The notes: generated from the letters alone by a model not told the origin. A stretch of DNA of 64,000 nt from Bryobacter sp. (GCA_022843625.1 JALHNH010000020.1:1-64000), one strand, 5' to 3'. Counted from the stretch's first letter, positions 45,946 to 55,216 are shown. A program made the numbers and translations.

Positions 45946-46961
45946 TGTTTCTCGTTTGGGTAGATTGCGACGCGGGGTGGTTTGTGTGAGTGGGCGAAGG
46001 CGAAGGCTTCGTTGATTTCGTTGAGTGAGTAGTGGCCTTCGATCAGGGTTTCGAAGTTGTATGTTGTGGCGGCGAGGAAGTCGAGGGCGGCGGCGAGGTC
46101 GTTGGGGGAGTAATTGTGGACGCCTTCGATGCGGAGGCATTTGCGAACGATTTGTTCGGCAGGGAGCTCTATGGGACGGCTGGGGAAGACGGCGCCGGCG
46201 AGGATGAAGGCGGCGGCGGTGCGGAGGTATTGGATGCCCTGCTCCATGGCGTCGGGGTTGCCGGTGAAATCGAGAACGACGTGGGCGGAGTTTTGTTGAG
46301 GGTTGAGGGAGGCTCCGAATTGGGTGGCGAGGGCTTGACGCTGGGGATCGGTGTCGATGGCGAAGACTTCTTTTGCGCCCTGGTGTTTGGCCATGGCGCA
46401 GGCAGTGAGACCGAGCATGCCGGCACCGAGGATGACGATGGTCTGGCCTTTGATGGGAGATGCTTTGCGGAGGACGGCGGCTACGGTGGCGGTGGCGCAA
46501 TTGGCAATGCTGGCAACGGGATCTGGGATGTTGTCTGGGATTTTGAAGATCGCGGTGCCTGCGGGGAGGAGGCAGTATTGGGCGAAGCCTCCGGTGAAGT
46601 GGGAGGTGGGGGTGATGGCGGCATGGCCGAATTTATAGAGATGGTCACATTTGGAGTGGAGGCCGCGGAGGCAATTGTCGCAAGCGCCACAGGACCAGAC
46701 CATGGACCAGGTGATGCGGTCTCCGGGGTGGAAGCTGGTGTCTGTGGCTACGATGTCTCCAACCATTTCGTGACCGAGGACAGAGGGCGATGGTGAGTTG
46801 CGGCGGCCTGTGCGGGTGTGTAGATCGCTGCCACAGATGGTGGCGCAGCGGATGCGGACGAGAGTCTCGCCCTGGTTGATTTTTGGGATGGGAAAGGCGT
46901 CGATTGTGAGTGGCTGGCCGGGGGCGTGAAAGACGGCAGCGAGGGCTGTATCGACGGGCAT
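45942..46961 (-). CDS. zinc-binding alcohol dehydrogenase, phosphonate-catabolism-associated type
   Basis: CATICGSDLHTRTGRR, GHEMVGDIV, zinc Cys cluster CGACDNCLRGLHSKCDHL; 4-bp overlap with phnX. Confidence 0.88.
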   Translation of the reverse strand: MPVDTALAAVFHAPGQPLTIDAFPIPKINQGETLVRIRCATICGSDLHTRTGRRNSPSPSVLGHEMVGDIVATDTSFHPGDRITWSMVWSCGACDNCLRGLHSKCDHLYKFGHAAITPTSHFTGGFAQYCLLPAGTAIFKIPDNIPDPVASIANCATATVAAVLRKASPIKGQTIVILGAGMLGLTACAMAKHQGAKEVFAIDTDPQRQALATQFGASLNPQQNSAHVVLDFTGNPDAMEQGIQYLRTAAAFILAGAVFPSRPIELPAEQIVRKCLRIEGVHNYSPNDLAAALDFLAATTYNFETLIEGHYSLNEINEAFAFAHSHKPPRVAIYPNEKQ

Positions 46962-46971
46962 CTACATTAGA

Positions 46972-47550
46972 CTAGCGTGACTTGAGAAGGACCCAGGTGG
47001 TCATGGCGCGCTGGTTCTCAACGACGGTGGTTTTGATGGGGTCGAGGAGCTGCATGTTGCGGCCTTCGGCAATGTGGTGGAGGAGTTCTGCATCGACCAG
47101 GTATCGATCGGAGCCATCGGGGAGAAGGAAGCGGCGGCCGGTGATTTGCTGGATCTGGTGTTCAATTCCGATGGAGGAGGCGAGGCGGCAGAAGAGGATT
47201 CCGCCGGGGCGAAGCTTGTCGAAAATGTTGGAGAGCATAGCTTCGAAGTGGCCTTCGTCGTGGGCGAAATGGAGGACGGCGCTCGCGATGATGAAATCAA
47301 AAGAAGCATCGGGAAATGACATTGATTCGATGGGTTCGCACCGGAATTTTTCCGGGGGGAGACCCGGGATCGATTGGCGCTCCTGATCGACGGCGCTGAC
47401 GTCGTAGCCCTGGCTGATGAGGTAACGGATGTTGCGGCCTTCGCCGCAGCCGGCGTCGAGGATTTTCATTCCGGGCTGGATGCGACCCCGGAGCATTTGA
47501 TCGATGAGGTAGATGTCGGTGTTGCCGAGTTGTTGCTGGAGCGGGGTCAT
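46972..47550 (-). CDS. class I SAM-dependent methyltransferase
   Basis: MKILDAGCGEGRNIRYLISQGYDVSAVDQ, FDFIIASAVLHFAHDE. Confidence 0.88.
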   Translation of the reverse strand: MTPLQQQLGNTDIYLIDQMLRGRIQPGMKILDAGCGEGRNIRYLISQGYDVSAVDQERQSIPGLPPEKFRCEPIESMSFPDASFDFIIASAVLHFAHDEGHFEAMLSNIFDKLRPGGILFCRLASSIGIEHQIQQITGRRFLLPDGSDRYLVDAELLHHIAEGRNMQLLDPIKTTVVENQRAMTTWVLLKSR

Positions 47551-47579
47551 GCCTTTAGCGAGTGTAATAGGATTTTGGG

Positions 47580-48962
47580 ATGACTCGCAGAATGTTGTTG
47601 GGTGCGCCGATGCTGGCGCTGGGGAAGGCGGAGCGGCGGAACTGTTTGTTTATCGCCAGTGATGATTTGAATCACTCGATGAGTACGTTTGGGAATGCGC
47701 TGGTGCCGACGCCGAATCTGGACCGGATTGCGAAGCGGGGGGTTCGGTTTGACCGGGCTTATTGCCAGTTTGCATTTTGCAGCCCGTCGCGGACTTCGAT
47801 CATGACCGGGTTGAGCCCGGACCGGACGGGTGTTTATAACCTGACGACGCACTTTCGGACGAAGGTGCCGGATGTGGTGACGCTGGGGCAGTTGTTTCAG
47901 AAGAATGGGTACCATTCGGCGCGGGTGGGGAAGATTTATCACTACGGGAACCCGGGGCAGATTGGGACGGATGGCCTGGATGATGCCCCGACCTGGAACC
48001 AGCGGGTGAATCCACGGGGGATCGATAAGGATGAAGAAGGCAAGCTGACTAATTACACGCCGACACGCGCAGTGGGGAGTGCGCTGGCATATTATGCATC
48101 GCCGGGGCGGGATGAAGAACATACGGACGGGAAGGTGGCTGGCGAGTCGATCCGGATCCTCGAGGAGAACCGGGACCGGCCTTTCTTTTTGGGGGCGGGG
48201 TTCTATAAGCCGCATTGCCCGTTTATTGCGCCATCGAAGTACTTTGACCGGGTGCCGCTGGAAAAGGTAAAGGCACTGCCGTTTGAAGAGTGGGAGATGA
48301 ATATTGCTCCGAAGTGGGCTTACTTTACCAAGCCGGCGAATTGGGATCTGACGGAGAAGCAGCGGGCGGAAGTGATTCGGGCTTATTACGCTACGATCCT
48401 TTTTCTGGATGCGCAGATTGGGCGAGTGCTCGATGCGGTGGAGCGGTTGAAGCTGCAGGACCGAACGACGATTGTCTTTTGGAGTGATCACGGTTATCAC
48501 CTGGGTGAACATGGGCAGTGGATGAAGCAGACGGTGTTTGAAGGAGCGGCGCGGACACCGTTGATGATTTCTGGAACTGGGGTGAAGGCTCGCGGGAAGC
48601 GATGTGCGCGAACAGTGGAAATGCTGGATCTGTATCCGACGGTGGCGGATTTGTGTGGGCTTTCGGGGACGCCTTCGAATCTGCATGGGACTAGTCTGAG
48701 GCCGTTGCTGGATCACCCCGATGCAAGCTGGGAGCGGGCAGCAATGACGCAGGTGGAGCGGCCGAATCAGGGGAAGCCGGTGATGGGGTATTCGATCCGT
48801 GAGGAACGGTACCGGTACACGATGTGGAACGGCGGGGCCGAGGGTGAGGAGTTGTACGACTATGCACAGGACCCACGAGAACTCAAGAATGTGGTTGCGA
48901 CGGCGGGAGCCAAGGCCGAATTACGGTCGAGATTAGAGAGAATTATTTCTTCTAGAAAATAA
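47580..48962 (+). CDS. sulfatase (iduronate-2-sulfatase-like)
   Basis: ASDDLNHSMSTFGN, FCSPSRTSIMTGLSPDRTGVY (Cys-type CxPSR), WSDHGYHLGEHGQWMKQTVFEGAARTPL. Confidence 0.95.
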   Translation: MTRRMLLGAPMLALGKAERRNCLFIASDDLNHSMSTFGNALVPTPNLDRIAKRGVRFDRAYCQFAFCSPSRTSIMTGLSPDRTGVYNLTTHFRTKVPDVVTLGQLFQKNGYHSARVGKIYHYGNPGQIGTDGLDDAPTWNQRVNPRGIDKDEEGKLTNYTPTRAVGSALAYYASPGRDEEHTDGKVAGESIRILEENRDRPFFLGAGFYKPHCPFIAPSKYFDRVPLEKVKALPFEEWEMNIAPKWAYFTKPANWDLTEKQRAEVIRAYYATILFLDAQIGRVLDAVERLKLQDRTTIVFWSDHGYHLGEHGQWMKQTVFEGAARTPLMISGTGVKARGKRCARTVEMLDLYPTVADLCGLSGTPSNLHGTSLRPLLDHPDASWERAAMTQVERPNQGKPVMGYSIREERYRYTMWNGGAEGEELYDYAQDPRELKNVVATAGAKAELRSRLERIISSRK

Positions 48963-48980
48963 TTCTCACTATTTTTTTTC
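48938..48980 (+). terminator. rho-independent terminator overlapping the 3' end of the sulfatase gene
   Basis: GAGAATTATTT..AAATAATTCTC (11-bp stem) followed by actaTTTTTTTTc. Confidence 0.85.
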
Positions 48981-48988
48981 GAATTATC

Positions 48989-49017
48989 TTGAATTAATAA
49001 CAAATATATTTTACATT
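48989..49017 (+). promoter_or_regulatory. candidate sigma70-like promoter for the phage-like gene pair
   Basis: TTGAAT-N17-TACATT in a strongly AT-rich 60-bp patch. Confidence 0.45.
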
Positions 49018-49120
49018 AAACCCAAGGGAAATCTCTAATCCCTCGCTGAGGCGGCATGCTTATCCGACTCCACCCTTGGGCCTGTTACGCCCTCGCAACA
49101 CCCCGCCAGGAGACAGATTT

Positions 49121-49456
49121 ATGGCAATCAATCGTCATATTACGATTACGATCGCGCAAGGGAGTCCTTTAAGTGAAGGATTTCAATTGGATACCGGGAA
49201 TTTAGTTGGGATATTAATGCCTGACGTATTCACTGGAAATTCCCTTGCATTTGAGATATTACGTCCCACGGACGGAGCTTTTTTACCGCATTTTGACTCA
49301 ATGGGTCAGGAAGTCAATATTGCGGCAGCGCCTTCGCGGTCGATTGCGCTGGACGATGAAATTCAGGGGCTGCCGACGCGGGGGTTTGTGCGCGTGCGGG
49401 CGAATCAGATTCAGAATCAAGCGGCGCAGTTGATTTGCGTTATCACGGAGGGTTAA
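49121..49456 (+). CDS. small hypothetical protein, possible phage-like structural partner
   Basis: Start re-assigned to MAINRHITITIAQGSPL; ggaga RBS upstream; followed at 4 bp by the next gene. Confidence 0.7.
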   Translation: MAINRHITITIAQGSPLSEGFQLDTGNLVGILMPDVFTGNSLAFEILRPTDGAFLPHFDSMGQEVNIAAAPSRSIALDDEIQGLPTRGFVRVRANQIQNQAAQLICVITEG

Positions 49457-49460
49457 ACGA

Positions 49461-50657
49461 ATGGCACTCACAAGACCAGTAAAAGTGATTAGCGAAGGAC
49501 CGAAGACAGCTGCGAACAGCTTGTCGGTGACGTTTGCGACCGATGCAAGCGGGATGCCTGTATCGATGTCTGGCAGCGGTGTGAAGCCGATGGCGGAGAG
49601 TGTTTCGGTGACGCTGGCGTCAGATCAGCCGGCTTTGCCGGTGAGCATGAGCGGGACAGGGCAGTTGCCGATGGCGGCAAGCCAGTCGGTGACGATTGCA
49701 TCGAATCAATCGCCATTTGCAGTCAGTGTTGGGGAGGGTGGAGGGAGTATCGTAACCGGCAGCATTACGGCGAATGCACAGAGGGTGGCCGCGACGATGG
49801 CGCGATTTAATGGAGCTTCGATTTACATCAGCGGTACGTATGCTGGAGTGAATCTGAGCTTTGAAGCTAGCTACAACGATGGCGTAACCTATGTGGCAGT
49901 TCAAGCGGTTGCGATCAACGGAAGTACAGTTGTGACAGCTACAGGCTCGCTGACCAACACGACTAACGCCTATGAGGTGTACTGCCCCGGGGCGACGCAT
50001 GTTTCGGTTCGGTCGACTGCCTGGACTTCGGGTACGCAGAGTGTGAGGATTGCACCGTACACGATTGCAATGGACCCGAATCCGGTTGTGACGGGAGTAC
50101 TTAATGCCAATCAATCGGTAAACAACGCGCAGTGGGGCGGATCGAATAGTGTGAATGGCGGGAGTTCGGGATCTGTAGGGGTTGGCGGGCTGGCGGCAGA
50201 TTCGGCGGCAGTGAGCGGGAATCCGGTGCAGACTGGAGGCCGGGTTCGCACGGCTGTCGATACTACGCTGGCGGCTAATGATGCGATGGCGCTGACTGGT
50301 ACCAGTGGCATGCAGTTATTGATGAAACCTTATGGATTGCCTGAAACAGATTGGCAGTTCGCGAGTCTCATTACCAATGCAACTGTGACTGCGGCCAGAG
50401 CAGCGGGTGCGGCTGGCGTGCGCAATTACGTGACGGCAGTGCAGTATCAGAACACTTCTGCTACAGCGAGCGAAATTCAAATCCAGGACGGGGCGACCGT
50501 CATCTGGAGAGGACAAGCGACGGCTTCAATGGCGGCACCGGCAGTGATTTTATTGCCGACGCCACTGCGTGGAACTGCTGCAACGGCCTTGAACGTGCAG
50601 TTGATCACGACGGGTAGCAATACCTTTGTGAACCTGCAAGGTTATCAGGCCGCATAG
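49461..50657 (+). CDS. phage-like virion/tail-type repetitive protein
   Basis: Degenerate repeats SLSVTFATDASGMPVSMSGSG / SVSVTLASDQPALPVSMSGTG / SQSVTIASNQSPFAVSV; low-complexity A/T/S/G-rich beta style. Confidence 0.65.
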   Translation: MALTRPVKVISEGPKTAANSLSVTFATDASGMPVSMSGSGVKPMAESVSVTLASDQPALPVSMSGTGQLPMAASQSVTIASNQSPFAVSVGEGGGSIVTGSITANAQRVAATMARFNGASIYISGTYAGVNLSFEASYNDGVTYVAVQAVAINGSTVVTATGSLTNTTNAYEVYCPGATHVSVRSTAWTSGTQSVRIAPYTIAMDPNPVVTGVLNANQSVNNAQWGGSNSVNGGSSGSVGVGGLAADSAAVSGNPVQTGGRVRTAVDTTLAANDAMALTGTSGMQLLMKPYGLPETDWQFASLITNATVTAARAAGAAGVRNYVTAVQYQNTSATASEIQIQDGATVIWRGQATASMAAPAVILLPTPLRGTAATALNVQLITTGSNTFVNLQGYQAA

Positions 50658-50729
50658 ACCTTCCTGCGGGGGAAGAGGCGGGCTTACCGGTCTTTGGTTG
50701 GACATGTGAGCCCGTCTTCAACAGTTAAG

Positions 50730-51647
50730 CTAACGAACGATGCAAGCGGCCCAAATTTCAAAGTCACGAGATGCGGATATATGTGAGTTGGTCACGGTAC
50801 ACATCCAGCCAGTAACGTCGGAGCCAGAGTCGGTGCGCGGCCCTTCAATCTTTGGGCCCGAGTAGTTGACCCTGACCTCACGGGTTGCGCCGTTAAGATC
50901 ACGATGACCGCAGCCTCCTGCCACGAGTATGCGAAGCGTCCCACAAGAGATTGAGGCAGAGCACCTGTTGTCGGCAGGGCAACTGTAGCGTTCAGAGCGC
51001 CATCTGATTTCGTTCATGGTCCCCGCAGGGCCTTCAGGGCCCGCCGGGCCTTGGGGGCCGATTGGGCCTTGTGGACCAATGGGGCCGGTCAGAAACAAAG
51101 GATTGTAGTTGAGCATTAATTGGGGTGCGTGGCTGGTGGTTGGGCTTTCTTTGGAATCGAAGAGAACACTTGTATTGGGCGCGGATTGGGCGGGCGTGAT
51201 CAGAAAGCTGAGGCTGAGGCCGGTGCCGGTGTTGAGGGCGGTGCGAACGCGTTCTGTGACATCGATGTCGATGAAGTTTTGTGCGGCGGTTACCGGGAAC
51301 GTGCTGACAAGAGAGTTGCAGAGCTGTAGTTGCCGGTTGTTGTGGGTGAGAGCTTCTTCAGACACTGGCCGGCAATAAGCTCCGACTGATACGGCGCCTG
51401 GGGTGGTGAGGCGGTTGACGTAAAGCCTGAGGGTTGCTGTGATGAGATTCTCGGGGCGCTGGGAGCTGGCGATCAGAAATGAGTCGAACTGGAGATAGGT
51501 GGTGGAGTTTGGATCGACGGCCAGTTGGGGGAGAGTGCCGAGGGGAGTGTCCGGCATCGAAGCGCGGGTGTTGGTGTCGCTGATGAGCCGGAGATCCTGG
51601 GCAATCAGTGAAAGAGAAGCGAGAATGAGCAATGAGATCGTTTTCAT
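50730..51647 (-). CDS. DNRLRE-domain protein with short collagen-like Gly-X-Y tract
   Basis: TYLQFDSFLIASSQRPENLITATLRLYVNRL..FIDIDVTERVRTAL; GPIGPQGPIGPQGPAGPEGPAGT. Confidence 0.8.
   Translation of the reverse strand: MKTISLLILASLSLIAQDLRLISDTNTRASMPDTPLGTLPQLAVDPNSTTYLQFDSFLIASSQRPENLITATLRLYVNRLTTPGAVSVGAYCRPVSEEALTHNNRQLQLCNSLVSTFPVTAAQNFIDIDVTERVRTALNTGTGLSLSFLITPAQSAPNTSVLFDSKESPTTSHAPQLMLNYNPLFLTGPIGPQGPIGPQGPAGPEGPAGTMNEIRWRSERYSCPADNRCSASISCGTLRILVAGGCGHRDLNGATREVRVNYSGPKIEGPRTDSGSDVTGWMCTVTNSHISASRDFEIWAACIVR
51019..51090 (-). repeat. collagen-like Gly-Xaa-Yaa coding repeat
   Basis: About seven consecutive G-X-Y triplets in the DNRLRE protein. Confidence 0.8.
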
Positions 51648-52186
51648 TATTTTTTCCTTGTAAGAAGTAAAGCTAGAGCTAGAGCGGTTAGGGTAACGGT
51701 TTGAGGTTCGGGTACGGATTCCTCAGTTGGAATTGTGATATCGCCGGTGAGTTGCAGCGAGAAGTTTGGGGAGCGGGAGTCTCCGAATGGAGAAGAATAG
51801 GGGCCGTCGCCGAAGAATACGATTTGGGTGAATGCGCCTTGTCCGTCGCGGGTGAAACCGTCGTCGTAGGCGGGGCCGTTTGGGAGATTGTCGAGGACTG
51901 TTAGGACAAGGCGGTAGTCGCCCGGAGGGACGAAGGACTCAATGACGGCTTCACCGGGCATGCCAAAGGCGACGGAGAAAAGCTGGAGGTTTCTGAAGAG
52001 CGAAAGTACGGGGACAAATCCGCCGATGGAGTCGTTGAAAGTTTCAGCACGGATTGGGTTGTTTGAGTTAACGACAAAGTCGAGGGTGAAGCGTTGGTCC
52101 TCTCCTGGCAGAGCTCCTGAGTAGGAGAAGAGGGCTGCCGAAAGAGGATGGATGGCCAGAATCAAGAAAAGTAGAGTGGACTTCAT
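51647..52186 (-). CDS. PEP-CTERM sorting domain protein
   Basis: Start re-assigned to MKSTLLFLILAIHPLSA; C-term VPEPQTVTLTALALALLLTRKK; DVxVP-like pre-terminal region. Confidence 0.8.
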   Translation of the reverse strand: MKSTLLFLILAIHPLSAALFSYSGALPGEDQRFTLDFVVNSNNPIRAETFNDSIGGFVPVLSLFRNLQLFSVAFGMPGEAVIESFVPPGDYRLVLTVLDNLPNGPAYDDGFTRDGQGAFTQIVFFGDGPYSSPFGDSRSPNFSLQLTGDITIPTEESVPEPQTVTLTALALALLLTRKK

Positions 52187-52266
52187 TTGACTCGACTTTG
52201 GATGAGATTCGAGGGTGTTGAAAGTAGAATGGTGTGTTGTTGGAGTGTTCCACTCCGTGTAACACA

Positions 52267-54339
52267 ATGAAACATCTGAATTTGAGCAAAGAAACAAGGC
52301 GACAGCACCTGGAACGAATTCTTGGCTCGGCTGAGTTTGCAGCGGCCGAGCGAATGAGGCATTTGCTTCGCTTTTTGTTTGAGCAGGAGGAGGCACCGAA
52401 GGAAACGGTAATCGGAGTTGCGGTGTTTGGGCGGGATGCAGGGTATGACCCGAAGGTGGATGGAGTAGTGCGATCTGAGGTGAGGCGGCTGAGGGGGAAA
52501 TTGCAGGAGTTTTACGCGGGGAGTGGCAGTGGGGAGGTGGTGCAGTTTGAGATTCCGAAAGGGACTTATGTGGTGGTTGCATCTGAGCGGGGACAGCCGG
52601 TGGGGAAAGGGTGGTCTGGCGGGGAGTGGAAGATTGCGGTTGGGGTGATTGTTGTTTTGATTTTTGTGGTGGTGGCTTGGACGTGGAAAGGTGAGCAGAG
52701 GGTGGCAGCGGAGTCCCATCTGGTAACCGACAGCGTGGGGCAAGCGATGGAGCCGAGTCTTTCGGCGGATGGGAATTTGCTGGTCTACACTTACCGGGGC
52801 AGTGCGCCTGGGATTTATCTGAGGCGGATGGATACGGATGCGACGAAGCAGTTGGAAGGGACAGGATCTGGCGATAGCTGGCCAGCGCTTAGTTGGGATG
52901 GGAAGCGGGTTGCCTATTTGCGGGAAGAGGGGACGAACCGGTTTGCGGTAATGGTGCAGGAGTTGGCTGGAGGAGATCCGGCTCGGTGGACGACATTGCC
53001 GCGAAGGGACCGGATGGCCTGGTTGCCCGGAGATGCAGCATTGGTGGTTCGAGATAGCGTTGAAGGGACGCCGACGCTTGGACTGGTGATGCTGGACCGG
53101 CAAGGAAATCGAAAGACGCTTACACGACCGGGAGAAGGATTTCTTTATGACGGGATGCCGGCGGTGTCGATGGATGGGCGCCAGTTGTGGTTTGTGAGAG
53201 CGCGGGAGGCAGGGGTAGAGGAGTTGTTTACCCAAGAACTTGGGGAGGGGTTTGCAACGGTGGGGGTACCGAAACAGGTGACCAGCGAGAACCGGCACAT
53301 ATCCCGGTTTGCCGTTCTGCCAAATGGAAGGAGTGTCGTGGCGGCAATGCCGCGAGGAAAGGCGATTCGAGCTCTTTGGAGGATTGATCTTGCGGAGCCT
53401 GCGAAGTTCGTTCGACTGGACGGAACGCAGTTGCTGGCAGCGGATCCGGCGGTGGCGGCAAAGACGGGTCGGCTGGTTTATGCCGTTGCACTTGATGATT
53501 TGAATGTTTACCGGCTGAAACGAAGTGGAGGGGATGCGGTGGCGATATCGCCTTCTGCCACACTTGAAAGTTCTCCAGATTTGTCGCCGGATGGGACGCA
53601 GGTAGCGATGCGGAGCGCCCGATCGGGGACAAGCGAAATTTGGGTGATGGCAAGTGACGGGACAGGGCCGAAGAAGTTGACCAATGCACAGGGGCCGGTG
53701 ACGGGAAGCCCGAAATGGGCTCCGGGAGGGGACCGGTTGGCTTTTGATTCGCGGATGCGGGGAAATGCGGATGTCTATCTGGTTTCGTCAACAGGAGGCG
53801 AGGCCAAGGTGATGGCTGGAAGTGAATGGAACGAGGCGGTGCCCGGGTGGAGCCGGGATGGGAAGTGGCTGTATTTTGCCAGTGACCAGACGGGAAAGTG
53901 GCAGTTGTGGAAAATGCCGGCGGATCAGCAGGGGCAACCATTGCAGGTAACTCAGGCAGGCGGATTTCTGGCGGTGGAAAGCCTGGATGGGAAGTGGCTT
54001 TATTATTCCAAGCGGGAACCGTGGCGGGGATTGTGGAGATGCAGTTTGGCTGGTGGCAAAGAGGAGTTAGTGGTGGATTTGCCGGAATCTTTATGGGGCG
54101 GTTGGGCGCTGAGCAGGGATGGTGTGTATTGGGTGGAGGCACCGGCCAAGGAGAAGGCGCGCATCGTTTACCGGGGATTCGGTGAAGGGAAGGATACCGT
54201 TGTGCATACGTTTGAGAAGAACCCAGTGCTGTGGGATGGGCAGCTAGCTGTGCGACCCGATGGGAGCGAGATCTATTTCACGCAGCTCGATCGATCGGTG
54301 AGTGATCTTTACCGGGTAGAACTCAAGTTGCAGGAATAG
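52267..54339 (+). CDS. N-terminal DNA-binding-like domain, TM helix and TolB/WD40-like propeller
   Basis: HLERILGSAEFAAAERMRHLLRFLFEQ..DPKVDGVVRSEVRRLRGKLQEFY; LSPDGTQVAMRSARSGTSEIW; WSRDGKWLYFAS. Confidence 0.85.
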   Translation: MKHLNLSKETRRQHLERILGSAEFAAAERMRHLLRFLFEQEEAPKETVIGVAVFGRDAGYDPKVDGVVRSEVRRLRGKLQEFYAGSGSGEVVQFEIPKGTYVVVASERGQPVGKGWSGGEWKIAVGVIVVLIFVVVAWTWKGEQRVAAESHLVTDSVGQAMEPSLSADGNLLVYTYRGSAPGIYLRRMDTDATKQLEGTGSGDSWPALSWDGKRVAYLREEGTNRFAVMVQELAGGDPARWTTLPRRDRMAWLPGDAALVVRDSVEGTPTLGLVMLDRQGNRKTLTRPGEGFLYDGMPAVSMDGRQLWFVRAREAGVEELFTQELGEGFATVGVPKQVTSENRHISRFAVLPNGRSVVAAMPRGKAIRALWRIDLAEPAKFVRLDGTQLLAADPAVAAKTGRLVYAVALDDLNVYRLKRSGGDAVAISPSATLESSPDLSPDGTQVAMRSARSGTSEIWVMASDGTGPKKLTNAQGPVTGSPKWAPGGDRLAFDSRMRGNADVYLVSSTGGEAKVMAGSEWNEAVPGWSRDGKWLYFASDQTGKWQLWKMPADQQGQPLQVTQAGGFLAVESLDGKWLYYSKREPWRGLWRCSLAGGKEELVVDLPESLWGGWALSRDGVYWVEAPAKEKARIVYRGFGEGKDTVVHTFEKNPVLWDGQLAVRPDGSEIYFTQLDRSVSDLYRVELKLQE

Positions 54340-54382
54340 CCGAGGCTGGGTGAGACATTCTGGTTTGTCATAGAATGACCAC

Positions 54383-55216
54383 ATGACAAATCGACGATCT
54401 TTTCTGACACAATCGGCTGCGGTGGGAGCAGCTATGGCGACGCCGATGGCGGCGGCGCAGGCCGGGAGTAGTATGGGGCACCAGATTCAGTTGGGTGTGG
54501 CTAGCTATTCGTTGCGCGAGTTCAGCCGGAACTATGCGATCAAGACCATCAAGCAACTGGGCGTGAGCAATGTGAACATCAAGGAATTCCACTTGCCTTA
54601 TCTTGCCAAGCCCGAGGATATAGACAGGGGCCGGAAGCAGTTCGAGAATGCCGGGTTGAAGATACTGGGTGGCGGTACGGTGACCTTTGCCAAGGAAGAC
54701 GATGCCGATATCCGTTTCTACTTTGAGTATGCGAAGCGGGCAGGGATGCCGTTGATGGTGGCTGCGCCTAGTACGCGCGTGTTGCCGATGCTTGAGAAGT
54801 TTGTGAAGGAATACGACATCAAGATCGCGGTGCATAATCATGGGCCGGAGGATAAGTATTTTCCGAGCGGGCGCGATGCGCTGGCGCTCATGAAGAACAT
54901 GGATCCGCGGATGGGCATCTGCTGCGATATCGGGCACGAGTCGCGCGCGGGTAAGGACATCGTTGAGACGCTGGAGATGGCAGGGCCCCGGTTGCACGAT
55001 ATGCACATCAAGGATTTGAAGGTGGCGACGGGTAAGGATAGCCAGTGTGATGTGGGCGACGGGATTCTGCCGATTGTGCCGATCTTCAAGTATCTGAAGA
55101 AGTCGAAGTATGCAGGAGCAGTGATGCTGGAATATGAGATCAACGGGGATAACCCGGTGATGGGTATGGCCAAGAGCTTCTCTTATATGAGAGGTGTGCT
55201 GGCTGGGCTTGCCTAA
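54383..55216 (+). CDS. sugar phosphate isomerase/epimerase (xylose isomerase-like TIM barrel)
   Basis: Tat-like MTNRRSFLTQSAAVGAAMA; VHNHGPEDKYFPSGRDAL, GICCDIGHESRAGKD, HIKDLK. Confidence 0.9.
   Translation: MTNRRSFLTQSAAVGAAMATPMAAAQAGSSMGHQIQLGVASYSLREFSRNYAIKTIKQLGVSNVNIKEFHLPYLAKPEDIDRGRKQFENAGLKILGGGTVTFAKEDDADIRFYFEYAKRAGMPLMVAAPSTRVLPMLEKFVKEYDIKIAVHNHGPEDKYFPSGRDALALMKNMDPRMGICCDIGHESRAGKDIVETLEMAGPRLHDMHIKDLKVATGKDSQCDVGDGILPIVPIFKYLKKSKYAGAVMLEYEINGDNPVMGMAKSFSYMRGVLAGLA

Noticed and set aside
45946-46500. N-terminal extension of the PhnX ORF
   Set aside because: Arg/His/Pro-rich sequence antiparallel frame of the overlapping alcohol dehydrogenase; true PhnX start is MNTVQAIIFD at 45945.
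47547-48716. 389-aa minus-strand ORF opposite the sulfatase
   Set aside because: R/H/P/Q-rich shadow frame; the plus strand carries the conserved sulfatase motifs.
49095-49122. CCGCCAGGAGACAG resembling the cobalamin riboswitch box
   Set aside because: Other B12-riboswitch elements (e.g. GCCACUG) are not recognisable and AGGAGA is positioned as the RBS of the 49121 gene.
50672-50720. Imperfect GAAGA(gg)CGGGCT/AGCCCGTCTTC hairpin after the phage-like gene
   Set aside because: Bulged stem with no T-tract; insufficient evidence to call a terminator.
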